This document shows positions 52,335 to 61,162 of a stretch of DNA of 64,000 bases, piece after piece. The stretch is taken from NCBI RefSeq assembly GCF_014698305.1, contig NZ_JACJST010000003.1, positions 1 to 64,000 on the forward strand. The letters run 5' to 3'. A program made the translations under genes and the position numbers. Numbering within the stretch: position 1 is the first letter of the stretch; the number at the start of each line of letters is the position of its first letter. The notes beneath the pieces are model-generated. The model was not told where the DNA came from. It did not search any database and saw nothing but the letters and a program-made list of their open reading frames with translations. This stretch comes from Anabaena lutea FACHB-196 (GTDB lineage: Bacteria; Cyanobacteriota; Cyanobacteriia; Cyanobacteriales; Nostocaceae).

Positions 52335-53402
52335 TGTTACCCACCAAATTATTAAAATTGCCTCACCTGGCTCCGAAATCATGAATACAAGCTAGTTGTT
52401 GTGAAAAATCAGCAGCTAAGAGGCTGACATTTCTGGATCTGATGATTTCACTTCAAGGATAACTACTAAGATTTTAGTTGTGGAAGTGCCGTCCGGGGCA
52501 TTTGTCTGCAAAAAGCATATGGTTCGATTTCATTTACTTGTTGGACAGTACAAGGTAGCGGTGTTTAACCGTGCCAATTTTAGATTTTGGATTTTGGAAA
52601 ATGGAATTGTTTTTTTGTACCCTTACGGGGAAGCAAGCTATATACCTCACCCCTTGTGGGTGCAGTCAATCTCAAATCGCAAATCTAAAATCCAAAATTG
52701 TTTGACCTAGAAAGGTGCTTGCCTGATTAAATGTACCTTAGACTATCATTACATCTTGAAGTCTGCTCAAGGATGAAGGCTTGGGGACTGGACTTTTCCA
52801 CCTTTACAGGTATGGAGCATAAATTTTGAAAAATCTTTTTTTATTTTCGCCGACAAGCAGCGAGGGATTTACTGATAACTACTTTAACCTTGATCCTTCA
52901 CACTTCACACTTCTTTAGTCAAGTCCCAGTTATAAAAATTCTTCAAGCAGTAGGGAAGAACGATATTTTAAATATGTAGAAGTGTTAAAGCGGATGACAA
53001 TCATCTGGTCGTGACTATCAAGCAGCGGATAGATGTGGTAAATTGTTTCTTCCCCTAGACAGACTTACAGAATAATTCGAGAGATTTGGCCTGATGCTAA
53101 TAAAAGGGTGGAAAATCCAGCCTGCTTTTTGTTTCATCTCTATCAAGAAAACTGTAGATTTAACTCACTCACTCAAAATTGCTCCTCTCAATTAGATAAA
53201 TTTTTATAAAAGCCATGACCCAATACTCATGAGAGCATAAACCCAGAGGAAAATCCACACTGCTTTTTCTCTCCCCACGTTCAGGGATTAAAAAAAAAGT
53301 TGCGCCGCAAGTTGAATTTTAAATTAAACAAATATTTTGCTATTATTAGTCCATGCTAGTATTTAATAGAAAATTACGAAGGAACAAAACCAAAGCTAAT
53401 AA

Positions 53403-53470
53403 CCGCACTTGTGCGGCTACTGCTGATTTGTTTATTCGTAATGTAGAGATAAGACAATTCACATCTCTAC
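53403..53470. repeat. Palindrome plus GTAGAGAT hairpin
   Basis: A 14-bp perfect palindrome (53403-53416) is followed by an 8-bp stem GTAGAGAT/ATCTCTAC with a 12-nt loop (53443-53450 with 53463-53470). The latter belongs to the GTAGAGA hairpin family of the window. Confidence 0.55.
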
Positions 53471-53613
53471 TGGCTGGACAAAAGGGTGTATGTCCGTAAG
53501 ACCATAAGCAAATACTATGCTGTCTTAAGCTTGAGATGAGGAGTGGGGACTACCCTACAAGTCAAGGTCAAGAAAGGCAAGCACTGAAAGTGGAAAACCT
53601 GCAATTTATTGTC

Positions 53614-53635
53614 TCTACTACTTTTTTGTAGTAGA
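53614..53635. terminator. TCTACTAC-TTTTTT-GTAGTAGA hairpin
   Basis: A perfect 8-bp stem with a T6 loop lies in the gene-free region. It may end an unannotated small transcript; there is no T-run after the stem, so the call is tentative. Confidence 0.4.
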
Positions 53636-53938
53636 ACTAACCTGATTTGTAAAGGTGGCTTAAAATTACACCCCTACAGTAACGCCAAAAGATAAAATAC
53701 TTTTATTTCTAATGGCGAATGATGGTTAAAAGTGCTGTAAAATCACCTAAATAAATGTCTGTGACTACCATGACCTCTAATTTATTGTGGATAGAGGTGC
53801 TTGGGCTGCTCATATCAGCAGGAATTCACTCCTAACCCTAGAGTCTTCAGTAGCTCTATGCAGTGGCTAAGAAGCCAAATACTGGGATAAAACGACATTG
53901 TTGATCAGCTTGGAGAGATTAAGGAAATTTTGAGAATA

Positions 53939-54376
53939 ATGACTGAAACTGCAACCGCCGCATTAACTGGAAAAGCACTACTTGCTAAAGTAAAAGAGCT
54001 TTCTAATTTACCCCGCCGAGAAAGAGCAAAGCAGTGCGGCTATTACACCGTCACTAAAAATAACCAAGTTCGTGTTAATCTCACCGATTTTTATGATGCT
54101 TTGCTGTCTGCTAGAGGTATTCCTCTTAGTCCAGAAGCACCTAAAGATGGACGTGGCCGCGAACCGACATACCGCGTAAGTGTTCACCAAAATCGTCAAA
54201 TTGTCATTGGTGCTACTTATACCAAAGCAATGGGCTTAAAACCTGGTGATGAGTTTGAAATTAGGCTCGGTTACAAGCATATTCACTTGATTCAGTTAGG
54301 TGAAAGTGATAAAAAATTAACATCCCAGGATGTAGACTCTGACGAAACAGAGTTAGAAGATGAAGAGGAAAATTAA
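53939..54376 (+). CDS. cyabrB1: cyAbrB-family transcriptional regulator (CalA-like)
   Basis: The 145-residue protein has a central-N-terminal cyanobacterial AbrB region (LLAKVKELSNLPRRERAKQCGYYT, key residues LPRRERAKQCGY, about 25-36). It also has a swapped-hairpin AbrB-type C-terminal domain (PTYRVSVHQNRQIVIGATYT, then AMGLKPGDEFEI, about 81-113). It ends in an acidic tail. cyAbrB proteins are global regulators of carbon/nitrogen balance, hydrogenase and heterocyst genes. The ATG at 53939 gives the familiar MTETATAALTGKALL start; a TTG 9 bp upstream is unlikely. Confidence 0.93.
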   Translation: MTETATAALTGKALLAKVKELSNLPRRERAKQCGYYTVTKNNQVRVNLTDFYDALLSARGIPLSPEAPKDGRGREPTYRVSVHQNRQIVIGATYTKAMGLKPGDEFEIRLGYKHIHLIQLGESDKKLTSQDVDSDETELEDEEEN

Positions 54377-54813
54377 ATTTTTCTGATAGTAGGGGTAAGT
54401 TTTGGGTGAATGCTTGATAACTTGTCCCTACAGCTACAGGTAACTAGTACAGCAGGGCGGAATTAAAAATTAAAAATTAAAAATTAAAAAAGCAGATTAC
54501 ATCAGCTGTTGAAGAATTTTTAATGGTTGGTTGGCGGCTGCCTTTGTGTACTAGGATTTGTAGGTTAAAAATTCATTCACAAAAAAATTCCGACTTTACC
54601 AACAATTTAAGATTTTAGAAAAGCCGATTTGAGATTTTTTTGTTTGAGGTTGATGAGGGATTAAAGTTTCTCTAAGCCAAAACCCTTTGTGGGTGACATA
54701 AATCCAAAATCTAAAATCCAAAATCCAAAATTGGTGAAACTTTTGCATGAGTCACAAATTCTAGTAGAGTCTTGATTAATAAACAAGAACTCTATTTTGG
54801 ATAGAAGTATATC
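54377..54813. other. Gene-free stretch with MITE-like copy 2 and CCAAAAT repeats
   Basis: The region contains the CTAGTAC-bounded element (54444-54554) and a short CCAAAAT repeat (about 54705-54733). No gene is seen. The promoter of the CPBP protease gene is expected at the right end. Confidence 0.6.
54444..54554. repeat. CTAGTAC/GTACTAG-bounded element, copy 2
   Basis: The ends CTAGTAC (54444-54450) and GTACTAG (54548-54554) and the inner AAAAAGCAGATTACA and TTTTTAATGG blocks match the copy at 1654-1759. The middle differs by substitutions and one extra AATTAAA unit. Confidence 0.65.
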
Positions 54814-55674
54814 GTGTTTTTTTTGTCTGTTTCAATAGCATTTTTAGAGCCATTGGCCAATACCTTACTGACATTTCTTAAAGATTCCTCAGTATTGTAC
54901 ATTGTCATGGCTTTTTTAATTACTTGGGTAGGGTGCTGGTTGCCAATAGCAGCGATAATTGGGATGGTTATAAATTGGCAACTTAATAAACCTTTACAAC
55001 CAGATCAAAAAATACCTTTATTGGTGTCCCTCTATTTATTAGCACCCTTGATTCTCTGGGGAATAAATGGGCTAGGACTGGGGTCTTTTGCTGATTATGG
55101 TTTGGTTGTTAACCGTTCTATTTTTGGTTCCTTACTGCTGGGTTTTGGTTTGGGTGTGTTGGGATTAGTTGTAGTGTTTACCTGCCAATTTTGGCTAGGT
55201 TGGTGCTATTTAGAAAAATCAAATATCAAGTTAATACCAACTATTTTGCTACCAATTTCCTTGGTGGCTTTGTTTGTGGGTGGGATAGAAGAATTAGTTT
55301 TTCGGGGTTTTTTATTGACTCAGTTAGAGAAGGATTACGCAATTTGGGTAGCAGCGATTATTTCCAGCTTGATTTTTGCTTTACTACATTTAGTTTGGGA
55401 ACAACGGGAAACTGTACCGCAAATCCCTGGGTTGTGGTTAATGGGAATGGTTTTAGTGGTGGCCAGATTCGCTGATAGTAATAATTTAGGAATAGCTTGG
55501 GGACTTCATGCCGGATGGGTATGGGCGATCGCTACCATAGATACAGCAGAACTCATTACCTACACAGGTAAAGTCTCAGAATGGCTAACAGGTAAAAACA
55601 AAAAACCCCTAGCTGGTTTGGCTGGGGTTCTGTGCGTTCTGCTAACAGGAGCAATTCTTTGGTGTTTTTCTTAA
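54814..55674 (+). CDS. CPBP-family intramembrane metalloprotease
   Basis: The 286-residue membrane protein has about seven helices and the CPBP (Rce1-like) motifs: GGIEELVFRGFLL (about 152-164) with the EExxxR, and later LLHLVWEQRE (about 190-199) and ..WGLHAGWVWA (about 229-238) with catalytic His. It may process prenylated or immunity-type peptides; in bacteria many act as self-immunity proteins. The start is GTG at 54814. It converges with the reductase gene. Confidence 0.88.
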   Translation: MFFLSVSIAFLEPLANTLLTFLKDSSVLYIVMAFLITWVGCWLPIAAIIGMVINWQLNKPLQPDQKIPLLVSLYLLAPLILWGINGLGLGSFADYGLVVNRSIFGSLLLGFGLGVLGLVVVFTCQFWLGWCYLEKSNIKLIPTILLPISLVALFVGGIEELVFRGFLLTQLEKDYAIWVAAIISSLIFALLHLVWEQRETVPQIPGLWLMGMVLVVARFADSNNLGIAWGLHAGWVWAIATIDTAELITYTGKVSEWLTGKNKKPLAGLAGVLCVLLTGAILWCFS

Positions 55675-55694
55675 AATGAGTTATGAAAAACAAG

Positions 55695-55723
55695 ATCCCG
55701 AACTTATTGGATAAGTCCGGGAT
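55695..55723. terminator. Hairpin between convergent CPBP and reductase genes
   Basis: ATCCCGAACTTAT (55695-55707) pairs with ATAAGTCCGGGAT (55711-55723), one mismatch, loop TGG. It is followed by a run of GAATTAC repeats (about 55737-55768). Confidence 0.7.
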
Positions 55724-55775
55724 ATGAGTGTAATTACGAATTACGAATTACGAATTACGAATTACGAATTATTAC

Positions 55776-56897
55776 CTAGCCGCCAAAACCAGGGATTAAA
55801 CGTTTCAATGCGCGACCGGCAACATCGCCATAGCGCAATTCCCCACAAAGAATTTTACCCATGATTTGAGCGCCGGAGGGACGTTTAACACCCACTTTAT
55901 AACCAATACCAGGGAAGCGATAAAATGCTCCGGCTAATTTTTGCGCCCAAGCCATTTCAGAACCCCATTGTTCGTTAACGGCGTTGCTATATTGCTCTAA
56001 GGCGTTGATATCCCCACTAAGAGCATCGTTAATGGATGCTGCGGCTAGGACACCACTAAAAATAGAGGGACGAATACCTTCGGCGGTAAAAGGATCAACT
56101 ACACAAGCGGCTTCACCGGCTAAAACTGCATTTTGGGTATGCAGCTTTTGGTTTCCATCCCAGATGCACAGGGGATGACCATACTGCTTGCTATTGGTGA
56201 CATTCACATTAAAAGATTTGGCGTATTCATCTAAAATTTTCTTAAAATCCTGGGGTTCGCCACCTATAAATGTACCAACCCCGATAGAATAACCGTCAGC
56301 TTTGGGGAAATTCCAGATATAACCGTTTTTGACTAAACCAAACTCAAAGTGAATTGTCGATTTATTTTCTACATTTGCCGGAATTTCGGCTTCTAATGCT
56401 CCTGCTAGACGGCGTTTACGGTCTTTGAAGCCGAGCCATTTTGCCATTGGACCCTTTGCACCATCAGCGGCGATTAGGTAGCGGCCTTCTACTGATCCGT
56501 TGGCTGTGTTAACTTGCCAATAATCGGTTTTAAATTCAATGCCTGTGACTTCTGTATTGTCTCGTAGTTCAGCGCCTTGACTTTGAGCTTGCTGTACTAA
56601 GAAATGGTCAAAAACATCTCGCCGCACCATCCAGACTGGTTCTTTGGTGGCGATTTTGGCTTCTACGGGGTCGCCTAATTTCCAAGTGAAGCGGAGAGAG
56701 TCAGCTTTGACAGAAATTGCGGGGCTAAAGTCAAAGTCAAACCATTGCGCGATCGCTGGTGACACACCACCACCACAAGGCTTATATCTGGGCAGGGATT
56801 CTTTTTCCAGAACTAAGACTGAGCGTCCTCGCTTGGCTAAATGATATGCTGCTGTTCCACCCGCTGGGCCAGCACCGATGATGATGCAGTCGTACAT
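55776..56897 (-). CDS. Geranylgeranyl reductase family flavoprotein
   Basis: The 373-residue FAD protein has the dinucleotide fold DCIIIGAGPAGGTAA (about 3-17), the RYKPCGGGVSP segment (about 37-47), and GEAACVVDPFTAEGIRPSI (about 269-287). It resembles ChlP-type enzymes that reduce the geranylgeranyl chain of chlorophyll or tocopherol precursors. It could be a paralogue acting on other isoprenoids, so I do not assign chlP. No operon partner is visible. Confidence 0.85.
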   Translation of the reverse strand: MYDCIIIGAGPAGGTAAYHLAKRGRSVLVLEKESLPRYKPCGGGVSPAIAQWFDFDFSPAISVKADSLRFTWKLGDPVEAKIATKEPVWMVRRDVFDHFLVQQAQSQGAELRDNTEVTGIEFKTDYWQVNTANGSVEGRYLIAADGAKGPMAKWLGFKDRKRRLAGALEAEIPANVENKSTIHFEFGLVKNGYIWNFPKADGYSIGVGTFIGGEPQDFKKILDEYAKSFNVNVTNSKQYGHPLCIWDGNQKLHTQNAVLAGEAACVVDPFTAEGIRPSIFSGVLAAASINDALSGDINALEQYSNAVNEQWGSEMAWAQKLAGAFYRFPGIGYKVGVKRPSGAQIMGKILCGELRYGDVAGRALKRLIPGFGG

Positions 56898-57059
56898 AAT
56901 GGCTGAATTTTTGCGTTTTATTTTAATTAGTTGATTTTCCAGTATATATAAGCGTTTCGGATTTTTGGTGAAGTTTCAATAAATATCGGGAAGGGGAATA
57001 GGTGACAGGTGACAGGGAACAGGAAACAGGAGGCAGGAATAATAAAGAAAGATAAATAC

Positions 57060-57112
57060 TCTCCCCATCTCCCCATCTCCCCATCTCCCCATCTCCCCAT
57101 CTCCCCATCTGG
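57060..57112. repeat. CTCCCCAT octamer tandem repeat
   Basis: Six or more CTCCCCAT units lie just downstream (minus strand) of the frr gene's stop and upstream of the reductase gene, next to GACAGG-type repeats (57000-57036). Confidence 0.92.
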
Positions 57113-57124
57113 AGCGTCCCCAGC

Positions 57125-57673
57125 TTAGACGGTGGTGATGTCTTTTTCTTTGTCTGTCAACAACTCATCAATTCTGGCAGTGTACTTATTTGTCAGTTTT
57201 TGCAGTTTGTCTTGCTGATCTCGTGATTCGTCTTCGGAAATTTCCGCAGCTTTTTCCTGTTTACGAATCGAGTCAAGAGCATCACGGCGGATATTGCGAA
57301 TGCCTACCCGACCTTCTTCAGCATACTTAGCGGCCATTTTGACAAATTCTTTCCGGCGATCGCTTGTCAAAGGTGGAATATTGAGCCGAATGACAGAACC
57401 GTCATTACTGGGGGTTATACCTATATCTGACAAAGAAATTGCCTTTTCAACTATGTTGAGACTGCTCTTATCGTAAGGCTGAATCAAGATTGTTGAAGCA
57501 TCAGGGGTGCTGATATTTGCTAGAGATTTCAAGGGGGTGGGTGTACCGTAATATTCCACCTGTACCTTATCTAGTAGACTTGCATTGGCACGACCAGTGC
57601 GAATGGTATTAAAAGCTCGTTGAGTGGCCTCAACGGTATGTTGCATTTTACTTTCAGCTTCAGCTAATTTCAC
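57125..57673 (-). CDS. frr: Ribosome recycling factor
   Basis: RRF splits post-termination ribosomes together with EF-G. The 182-residue protein shows [20 protein letters not shown] at the N-terminus, [24 protein letters not shown] (key residues RTGRA and YYGTPTPL), and the C-terminal helix. The GTG at 57673 is chosen because GGGAGG lies 5 bp upstream and the protein then begins like other RRFs. It overlaps the end of pyrH by 14 bp, the standard pyrH-frr pairing. Confidence 0.96.
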   Translation of the reverse strand: MKLAEAESKMQHTVEATQRAFNTIRTGRANASLLDKVQVEYYGTPTPLKSLANISTPDASTILIQPYDKSSLNIVEKAISLSDIGITPSNDGSVIRLNIPPLTSDRRKEFVKMAAKYAEEGRVGIRNIRRDALDSIRKQEKAAEISEDESRDQQDKLQKLTNKYTARIDELLTDKEKDITTV

Positions 57674-58388
57674 AAGAACCTCCCACAAGGGTACCGATAG
57701 ATTCTCCCATTACTGCTCGGTGGATGTTACCTCGCACCGTTAAGTCAAATACAAGAATGGGAATATTATTTTCTTTACACAAGGCAATTGCGGTGCTATC
57801 CATGACTCGCAAATCTTTAGCCAAAACATGGGCGTAGGTGAGGGTTTTATAACGCTTGGCATCAGGATGAATTTGAGGATCAGCGTCGTAGATTCCGTCT
57901 ACTTTAGTGGCTTTAAAAATCACTTCTGCATCAATTTCGGCTGCTCTTAAAGCGGCAGTGGTATCTGTTGTAAAGAAGGGATTTCCCGAACCTGCACCAA
58001 AAATTACCACCCGTCCTTTTTCGAGATGACGGATGGCACGACGACGAATATACGGTTCTGCTAATTCTTGCATAGCGATCGCGGTTTGTACCCGCGTCTG
58101 TACCCCTATTCGTTCTAGCGAATCTTGCAGCGTCATGGCATTCATTACCGTGGCAATCATCCCTATGTAGTCAGCGGCTGCCCTGTCCATACCCGCCGAT
58201 GCCGCTTTGACACCTCTAAAAATATTGCCGCCGCCAACGACGATGGCGATTTGAACGCCAGTGGTTACCACCTCTCCTACCTCTGCGGCTATTTCTTTGA
58301 CCACTTCTGGATCAATACCATAGCCCATGTTGCCCATCAAGGCTTCACCACTCAGTTTAAGTAAAACCCGTCGGTAATTCGTTCCCAT
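57660..58388 (-). CDS. pyrH: UMP kinase
   Basis: PyrH phosphorylates UMP to UDP. The 242-residue amino-acid-kinase-fold protein has [13 protein letters not shown] (about 6-18), [10 protein letters not shown] (about 50-59), and the [21 protein letters not shown] segment (key [13 protein letters not shown]). The ATG at 58388 (MGTNYRRV) is preferred over one 57 bp upstream. The frr gene begins inside its 3' end. Confidence 0.96.
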   Translation of the reverse strand: MGTNYRRVLLKLSGEALMGNMGYGIDPEVVKEIAAEVGEVVTTGVQIAIVVGGGNIFRGVKAASAGMDRAAADYIGMIATVMNAMTLQDSLERIGVQTRVQTAIAMQELAEPYIRRRAIRHLEKGRVVIFGAGSGNPFFTTDTTAALRAAEIDAEVIFKATKVDGIYDADPQIHPDAKRYKTLTYAHVLAKDLRVMDSTAIALCKENNIPILVFDLTVRGNIHRAVMGESIGTLVGGSCEIS

Positions 58389-58469
58389 GAAGTTTCGCTT
58401 TATCAAAAAAGTTGCAATTGCCTCCAATTTAAGATAGCAGTACAATGACTATCTGTGTTTAGTTCTGGT

Positions 58470-59051
58470 CTATTTCCGCCATACTAATGGCGTACCAACT
58501 GGTTGTGTTTGTACTGGCTGGATTTCTTGACCTTGAAATAATGCTGCGATCGCATTTCTTAAATAATCTGTTCCCTCTGCTAATGGATCTTGGGGATGAT
58601 CGTCAATTTGTCCTTTGTACCGCAAAATTCCATCATGATCGATTAAAAAAGCTGTAGGTGTGATGATGGCACCAAAGCTACAAGTCACATCCTGGGTTGA
58701 GTCCCTTAGGTAGGGAAAGTTTAACTCATGTTGCTGGGCAAAAGCTTTCATTTTCTCAAAGTTTGACCCAGGGCTAAAGTCTTCTCCATTTTTAACATCA
58801 TTATTATTGGCATGACTACCATTTAATCCGATTAGTGTGAAGCCACTTGGGGAGAATTCCGCTTGAATACTCTTTAGCCTACTAACATACAACTCTACAT
58901 AGGGACAATCGTTACACATCGAGATGACACATACAGAGCGTAAATTTTCTAAATAACGGCTGAGATGGTGTACGCGCTCATCAACTCCTGGTAACTCAAA
59001 ATCTGGGGAATAACTGCCAATCGGCGTATCAATTGTTTCTAGTATAGTCAT
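58470..59051 (-). CDS. Thioredoxin-fold peroxiredoxin-like protein
   Basis: The ~193-residue protein has an AhpC/TSA-type fold: DFELPGVDERVHHLSRYL (about 16-33), CVISMCNDCPYVELYVSRL (about 41-59) with a CxxC (CNDC) plus an upstream Cys, and a C-terminal TPTAFLIDHDGILRYKG. This family of cyanobacterial thioredoxin/redoxin proteins lacks clear assignment; it probably reduces peroxides or protein thiols. The ATG at 59051 is preferred over the GTG at 59123, where the extra 24 residues look unrelated. Confidence 0.83.
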   Translation of the reverse strand: MTILETIDTPIGSYSPDFELPGVDERVHHLSRYLENLRSVCVISMCNDCPYVELYVSRLKSIQAEFSPSGFTLIGLNGSHANNNDVKNGEDFSPGSNFEKMKAFAQQHELNFPYLRDSTQDVTCSFGAIITPTAFLIDHDGILRYKGQIDDHPQDPLAEGTDYLRNAIAALFQGQEIQPVQTQPVGTPLVWRK

Positions 59052-59286
59052 CTTCTCTTGCCCGAAGGAACTAGGAACAAAAACTTTTTCAAAATCAGCG
59101 TTGGTTTGCAGGTGTAAAACCACGCCTTAGCATCTGTTTTATATCCAATTAATTTTATATACTAATTTAGGTGGCGTAAATTGTAAAACTACCCAATCTA
59201 GTACTGGTGCTATTTTCATCATCCGAAAGTATATTTTTTATGTGAATTTTATTTAAAAATATTGCCAAGCACCACGTAAATTTTTT

Positions 59287-60198
59287 ATGACAAATTCTAC
59301 AGACGCATTTACATCCACAAAAACCTGGCTTTGGCAAGGGTTTCCCATCTGTTACCAAACCCAAGGAACTAGTGGACCGGCTGTGATTCTGGTGCATGGC
59401 TTTGGCGCATCATGGCTACACTGGCGCAAAAATATACCAGTTTTAGCAGAAAATTGTCGGGTTTATGCCATTGATTTAATTGGCTTTGGTGGTTCAGCTA
59501 AACCTGCACCCGGTGAGACAATTACCTACACACTAGAAACTTGGGGACAGCAAATAGCAGATTTTTGTCGGGAAGTGGTGGGTGAACCTGCGTTTCTAGT
59601 GGGAAATTCCATTGGTTGTATTGTCGCTCTGCAAGCTGCGGTAATTAACCCGGATATGGCTTTAGGAACTGCGCTACTGAACTGTTCTTTGCGGTTATTG
59701 CACGATCGCAAGCGTGTTACTTTACCTTGGATCAAGCGGTTTGGTGCGCCTATTCTACAAAATTTTTTATCTATTAAACCAGTAGGTAATTTCTTTTTTA
59801 GTCAATTAGCTCAACCAAAAACAGTCAAAAAGATTCTTTTACAAGCCTATGCTAACGGAGAAACAGTGACAGATGAGTTAGTAGATATTTTGATGACACC
59901 GGCAAAAGATCCTGGTGCTGCTGCTGTATTTTTGGCTTTTACTGCTTATTCCAGTGGACCTTTAGCGGAAGAATTATTACCTATATTATCTTGTCCAGCG
60001 ATTATTTTATGGGGAACGGCTGACCCTTGGGAACCTATTGATTTAGGTAAAGAGTTAGCCAATTTTCCCCAAGTACAAAAGTTTATTCCTTTAGAAGGTG
60101 TGGGGCATTGCCCTCAAGATGAAGCTCCTGAGTTGGTAAATCCCATTTTACTCGATTGGATTGGTGAGCAATCTCCACATATACCCAGCGGTCACTGA
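59287..60198 (+). CDS. Alpha/beta-fold hydrolase
   Basis: The 303-residue protein has the classical fold: ILVHGFGASWLHWRKN (about 35-50), the nucleophile elbow FLVGNSIGCIVALQA (about 99-113) with the catalytic Ser, Asp in WGTADPWEP (about 249-257) and His in GVGHCPQDE (about 277-285). The related cyanobacterial proteins are of unknown substrate, often called haloalkane-dehalogenase- or pheophytinase-like. It converges with the peptide cluster that begins at 60224. Confidence 0.88.
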   Translation: MTNSTDAFTSTKTWLWQGFPICYQTQGTSGPAVILVHGFGASWLHWRKNIPVLAENCRVYAIDLIGFGGSAKPAPGETITYTLETWGQQIADFCREVVGEPAFLVGNSIGCIVALQAAVINPDMALGTALLNCSLRLLHDRKRVTLPWIKRFGAPILQNFLSIKPVGNFFFSQLAQPKTVKKILLQAYANGETVTDELVDILMTPAKDPGAAAVFLAFTAYSSGPLAEELLPILSCPAIILWGTADPWEPIDLGKELANFPQVQKFIPLEGVGHCPQDEAPELVNPILLDWIGEQSPHIPSGH

Positions 60199-60223
60199 TA
60201 GGTGATTTATTGAGTTGAATTAC

Positions 60224-60391
60224 TTACCAGCCACGTCCGCGACCGTAACCGCCCCAGCCACGTCCGCGACCGTAACCACCCCAGCCACGTCCGCGACCAT
60301 AACCACCCCAGCCACGTCCCCCTGCTAAAACTTCCTGTTCCTCTGCGGATAATTCCGTCAACAACTTAGATGAAATAATTTTATTTGACAT
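60224..60391 (-). CDS. Double-glycine leader peptide 1: Gly/Arg/Trp/Tyr repeat core
   Basis: This 55-residue gene is below usual gene-finder size. The leader ends ELSAEEQEVLAGG (Gly24-Gly25). The core is three 9-residue repeats RGWGGYGRG followed by RGW, encoded by a 27-bp tandem repeat. The DNA upstream is GGAGGCTAACAACT before the ATG, a good ribosome-binding site shared with the other peptide genes. Trp and Tyr recur every 9 residues and each Tyr sits in YGR. The leader implies cleavage after GG and export, probably by the adjacent ABC transporter. Modification of aromatic and Arg residues is possible but no enzyme is in view. Confidence 0.85.
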   Translation of the reverse strand: MSNKIISSKLLTELSAEEQEVLAGGRGWGGYGRGRGWGGYGRGRGWGGYGRGRGW

Positions 60392-60531
60392 AGTTGTTAG
60401 CCTCCATTAGTTGAGAAATCTTATTCAGTCATAATCTTTTTATAAAGTTAATCTTGATCAATTCAATTATTCTATGGTTATAAACTAATAGTTATAATTT
60501 CTATCTTTTGGAGCAAATCAATTATAGGAGG

Positions 60532-60602
60532 AGTCAGGAGACGCTTCGCAGACCTATGGCTTACGCCACGCTGCGCTATCGGGTCAGGAGTAAAACCCTC
60601 TT
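60532..60602. repeat. Dispersed repeat module with extra insert
   Basis: GAGTCAGGAGACGCTTCGCAG and GGGTCAGGAGTAAAACCCTC flank an insert with GGCTTACGCCACGCTGCG. The same outer sequence without the insert lies at 2150-2200. Confidence 0.75.
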
Positions 60603-60785
60603 ATAGTAAGAGTTTCATTATCAATTGATGTCCTAACCACCCTGTCCACGGCTATAATTTATGAGTTGATTTTTCCCATCAGAAACTACTACAATCATGC
60701 GTAATTCACAATTTAAAAATTTCATATTAAAAAAGGAGAGAGGAGAAAATTAGGTATGAATCCTAGCAGGTTTCTATTTTATTTC

Positions 60786-60838
60786 TCAGCCGTGGACGTA
60801 AAGATTTACGAGTAGATCTGAGACTTAGATACGGCTGA
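60786..60838. other. Three-way-junction-like inverted repeats
   Basis: TCAGCCGT (60786-60793) pairs with ACGGCTGA (60831-60838). Inside are CGTAAA/TTTACG (60797-60810) and ATCT/AGAT (60816-60830). The single-stranded fold would be a compact three-armed structure in the intercistronic RNA or a repeat element. Structural evidence only. Confidence 0.45.
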
Positions 60839-60955
60839 TGCTTGATAGCAAGTGATTGATACGAAAATTTCCCTTCATCCGATAACTACAAGATTAAAAA
60901 ACCAAGACTATCAAAGATAGCTCAGTTTATAAACTTTACCTACTGAGGAAGAGAA

Positions 60956-61162
60956 TTACTCACGGTATTTATCGCAAGTATCAGAATAGCTCTCATCCTC
61001 GTCAGAGGGTGTATATTGATTATATTTTTGGTAGTCGCCTCCACATTTTTGTTTTTTCGGTTTACAGGAACGGGTAGACTTGTAACATCCTCCAGATAAA
61101 AGTTGTTGTTCTTCTGCGGATAGTTCTACAAGCAAGTTAGATATATTGTGTTGAAGTGACAT
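60956..61162 (-). CDS. Double-glycine leader peptide 2: Cys/Tyr/Lys-rich core
   Basis: The 68-residue peptide from the ATG at 61162 has the leader ...LLVELSAEEQQLLSGG (Gly24-Gly25). Its 43-residue core starts directly with Cys and contains four Cys (26, 33, 40 and 63; the first three in C-x6-C-x6-C spacing), seven Tyr and many Lys followed by an acidic segment (DEDESY). Disulfides or Cys-based modifications are plausible. The ATG is preferred over the one 15 bp upstream because it aligns the leader with the other peptides. Confidence 0.85.
   Translation of the reverse strand: MSLQHNISNLLVELSAEEQQLLSGGCYKSTRSCKPKKQKCGGDYQKYNQYTPSDEDESYSDTCDKYRE

Larger units (their letters stand above)
52335..53938. 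other. 1.6 kb gene-free stretch upstream of cyabrB
   Basis: No convincing ORF is present. Structured elements include a perfect palindrome CCGCAC-TT-GTGCGG (53403-53416), a GTAGAGAT/ATCTCTAC hairpin (53443-53470), TCTACTAC/GTAGTAGA with a T-run loop (53614-53635), and two related blocks containing GGAAAATCCA followed by CTGCTTTTT (53111-53136 and 53254-53277). CCAAAAT repeats lie near 52690. The right side probably forms the promoter and long 5' leader of cyabrB. One or more small RNAs are possible. Confidence 0.5.
60392..60955. other. Spacer between peptide genes 1 and 2, with a repeat and a folded motif
   Basis: This 564 bp spacer holds the dispersed module at 60530-60602 and a three-way-junction-like segment at 60786-60838. 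No further leader-type ORF is found on either strand. It is AT-rich near 60430-60520. Confidence 0.6.

Noticed and set aside
52480-52710. 76-codon plus-strand ORF before cyabrB
   Set aside because: Its 3' half reads CCAAAAT-type repeat sequence and no homologue is recognised.
52335-53938. rnpB, ssrA or 6S RNA in the gene-free region
   Set aside because: The conserved RNase P or tmRNA core motifs were not found; GGAAAATCC only loosely resembles one.
54814-55674. CPBP protease as processing or immunity partner of the peptide locus
   Set aside because: It is 4.5 kb away with unrelated housekeeping genes in between, so there is no real link.
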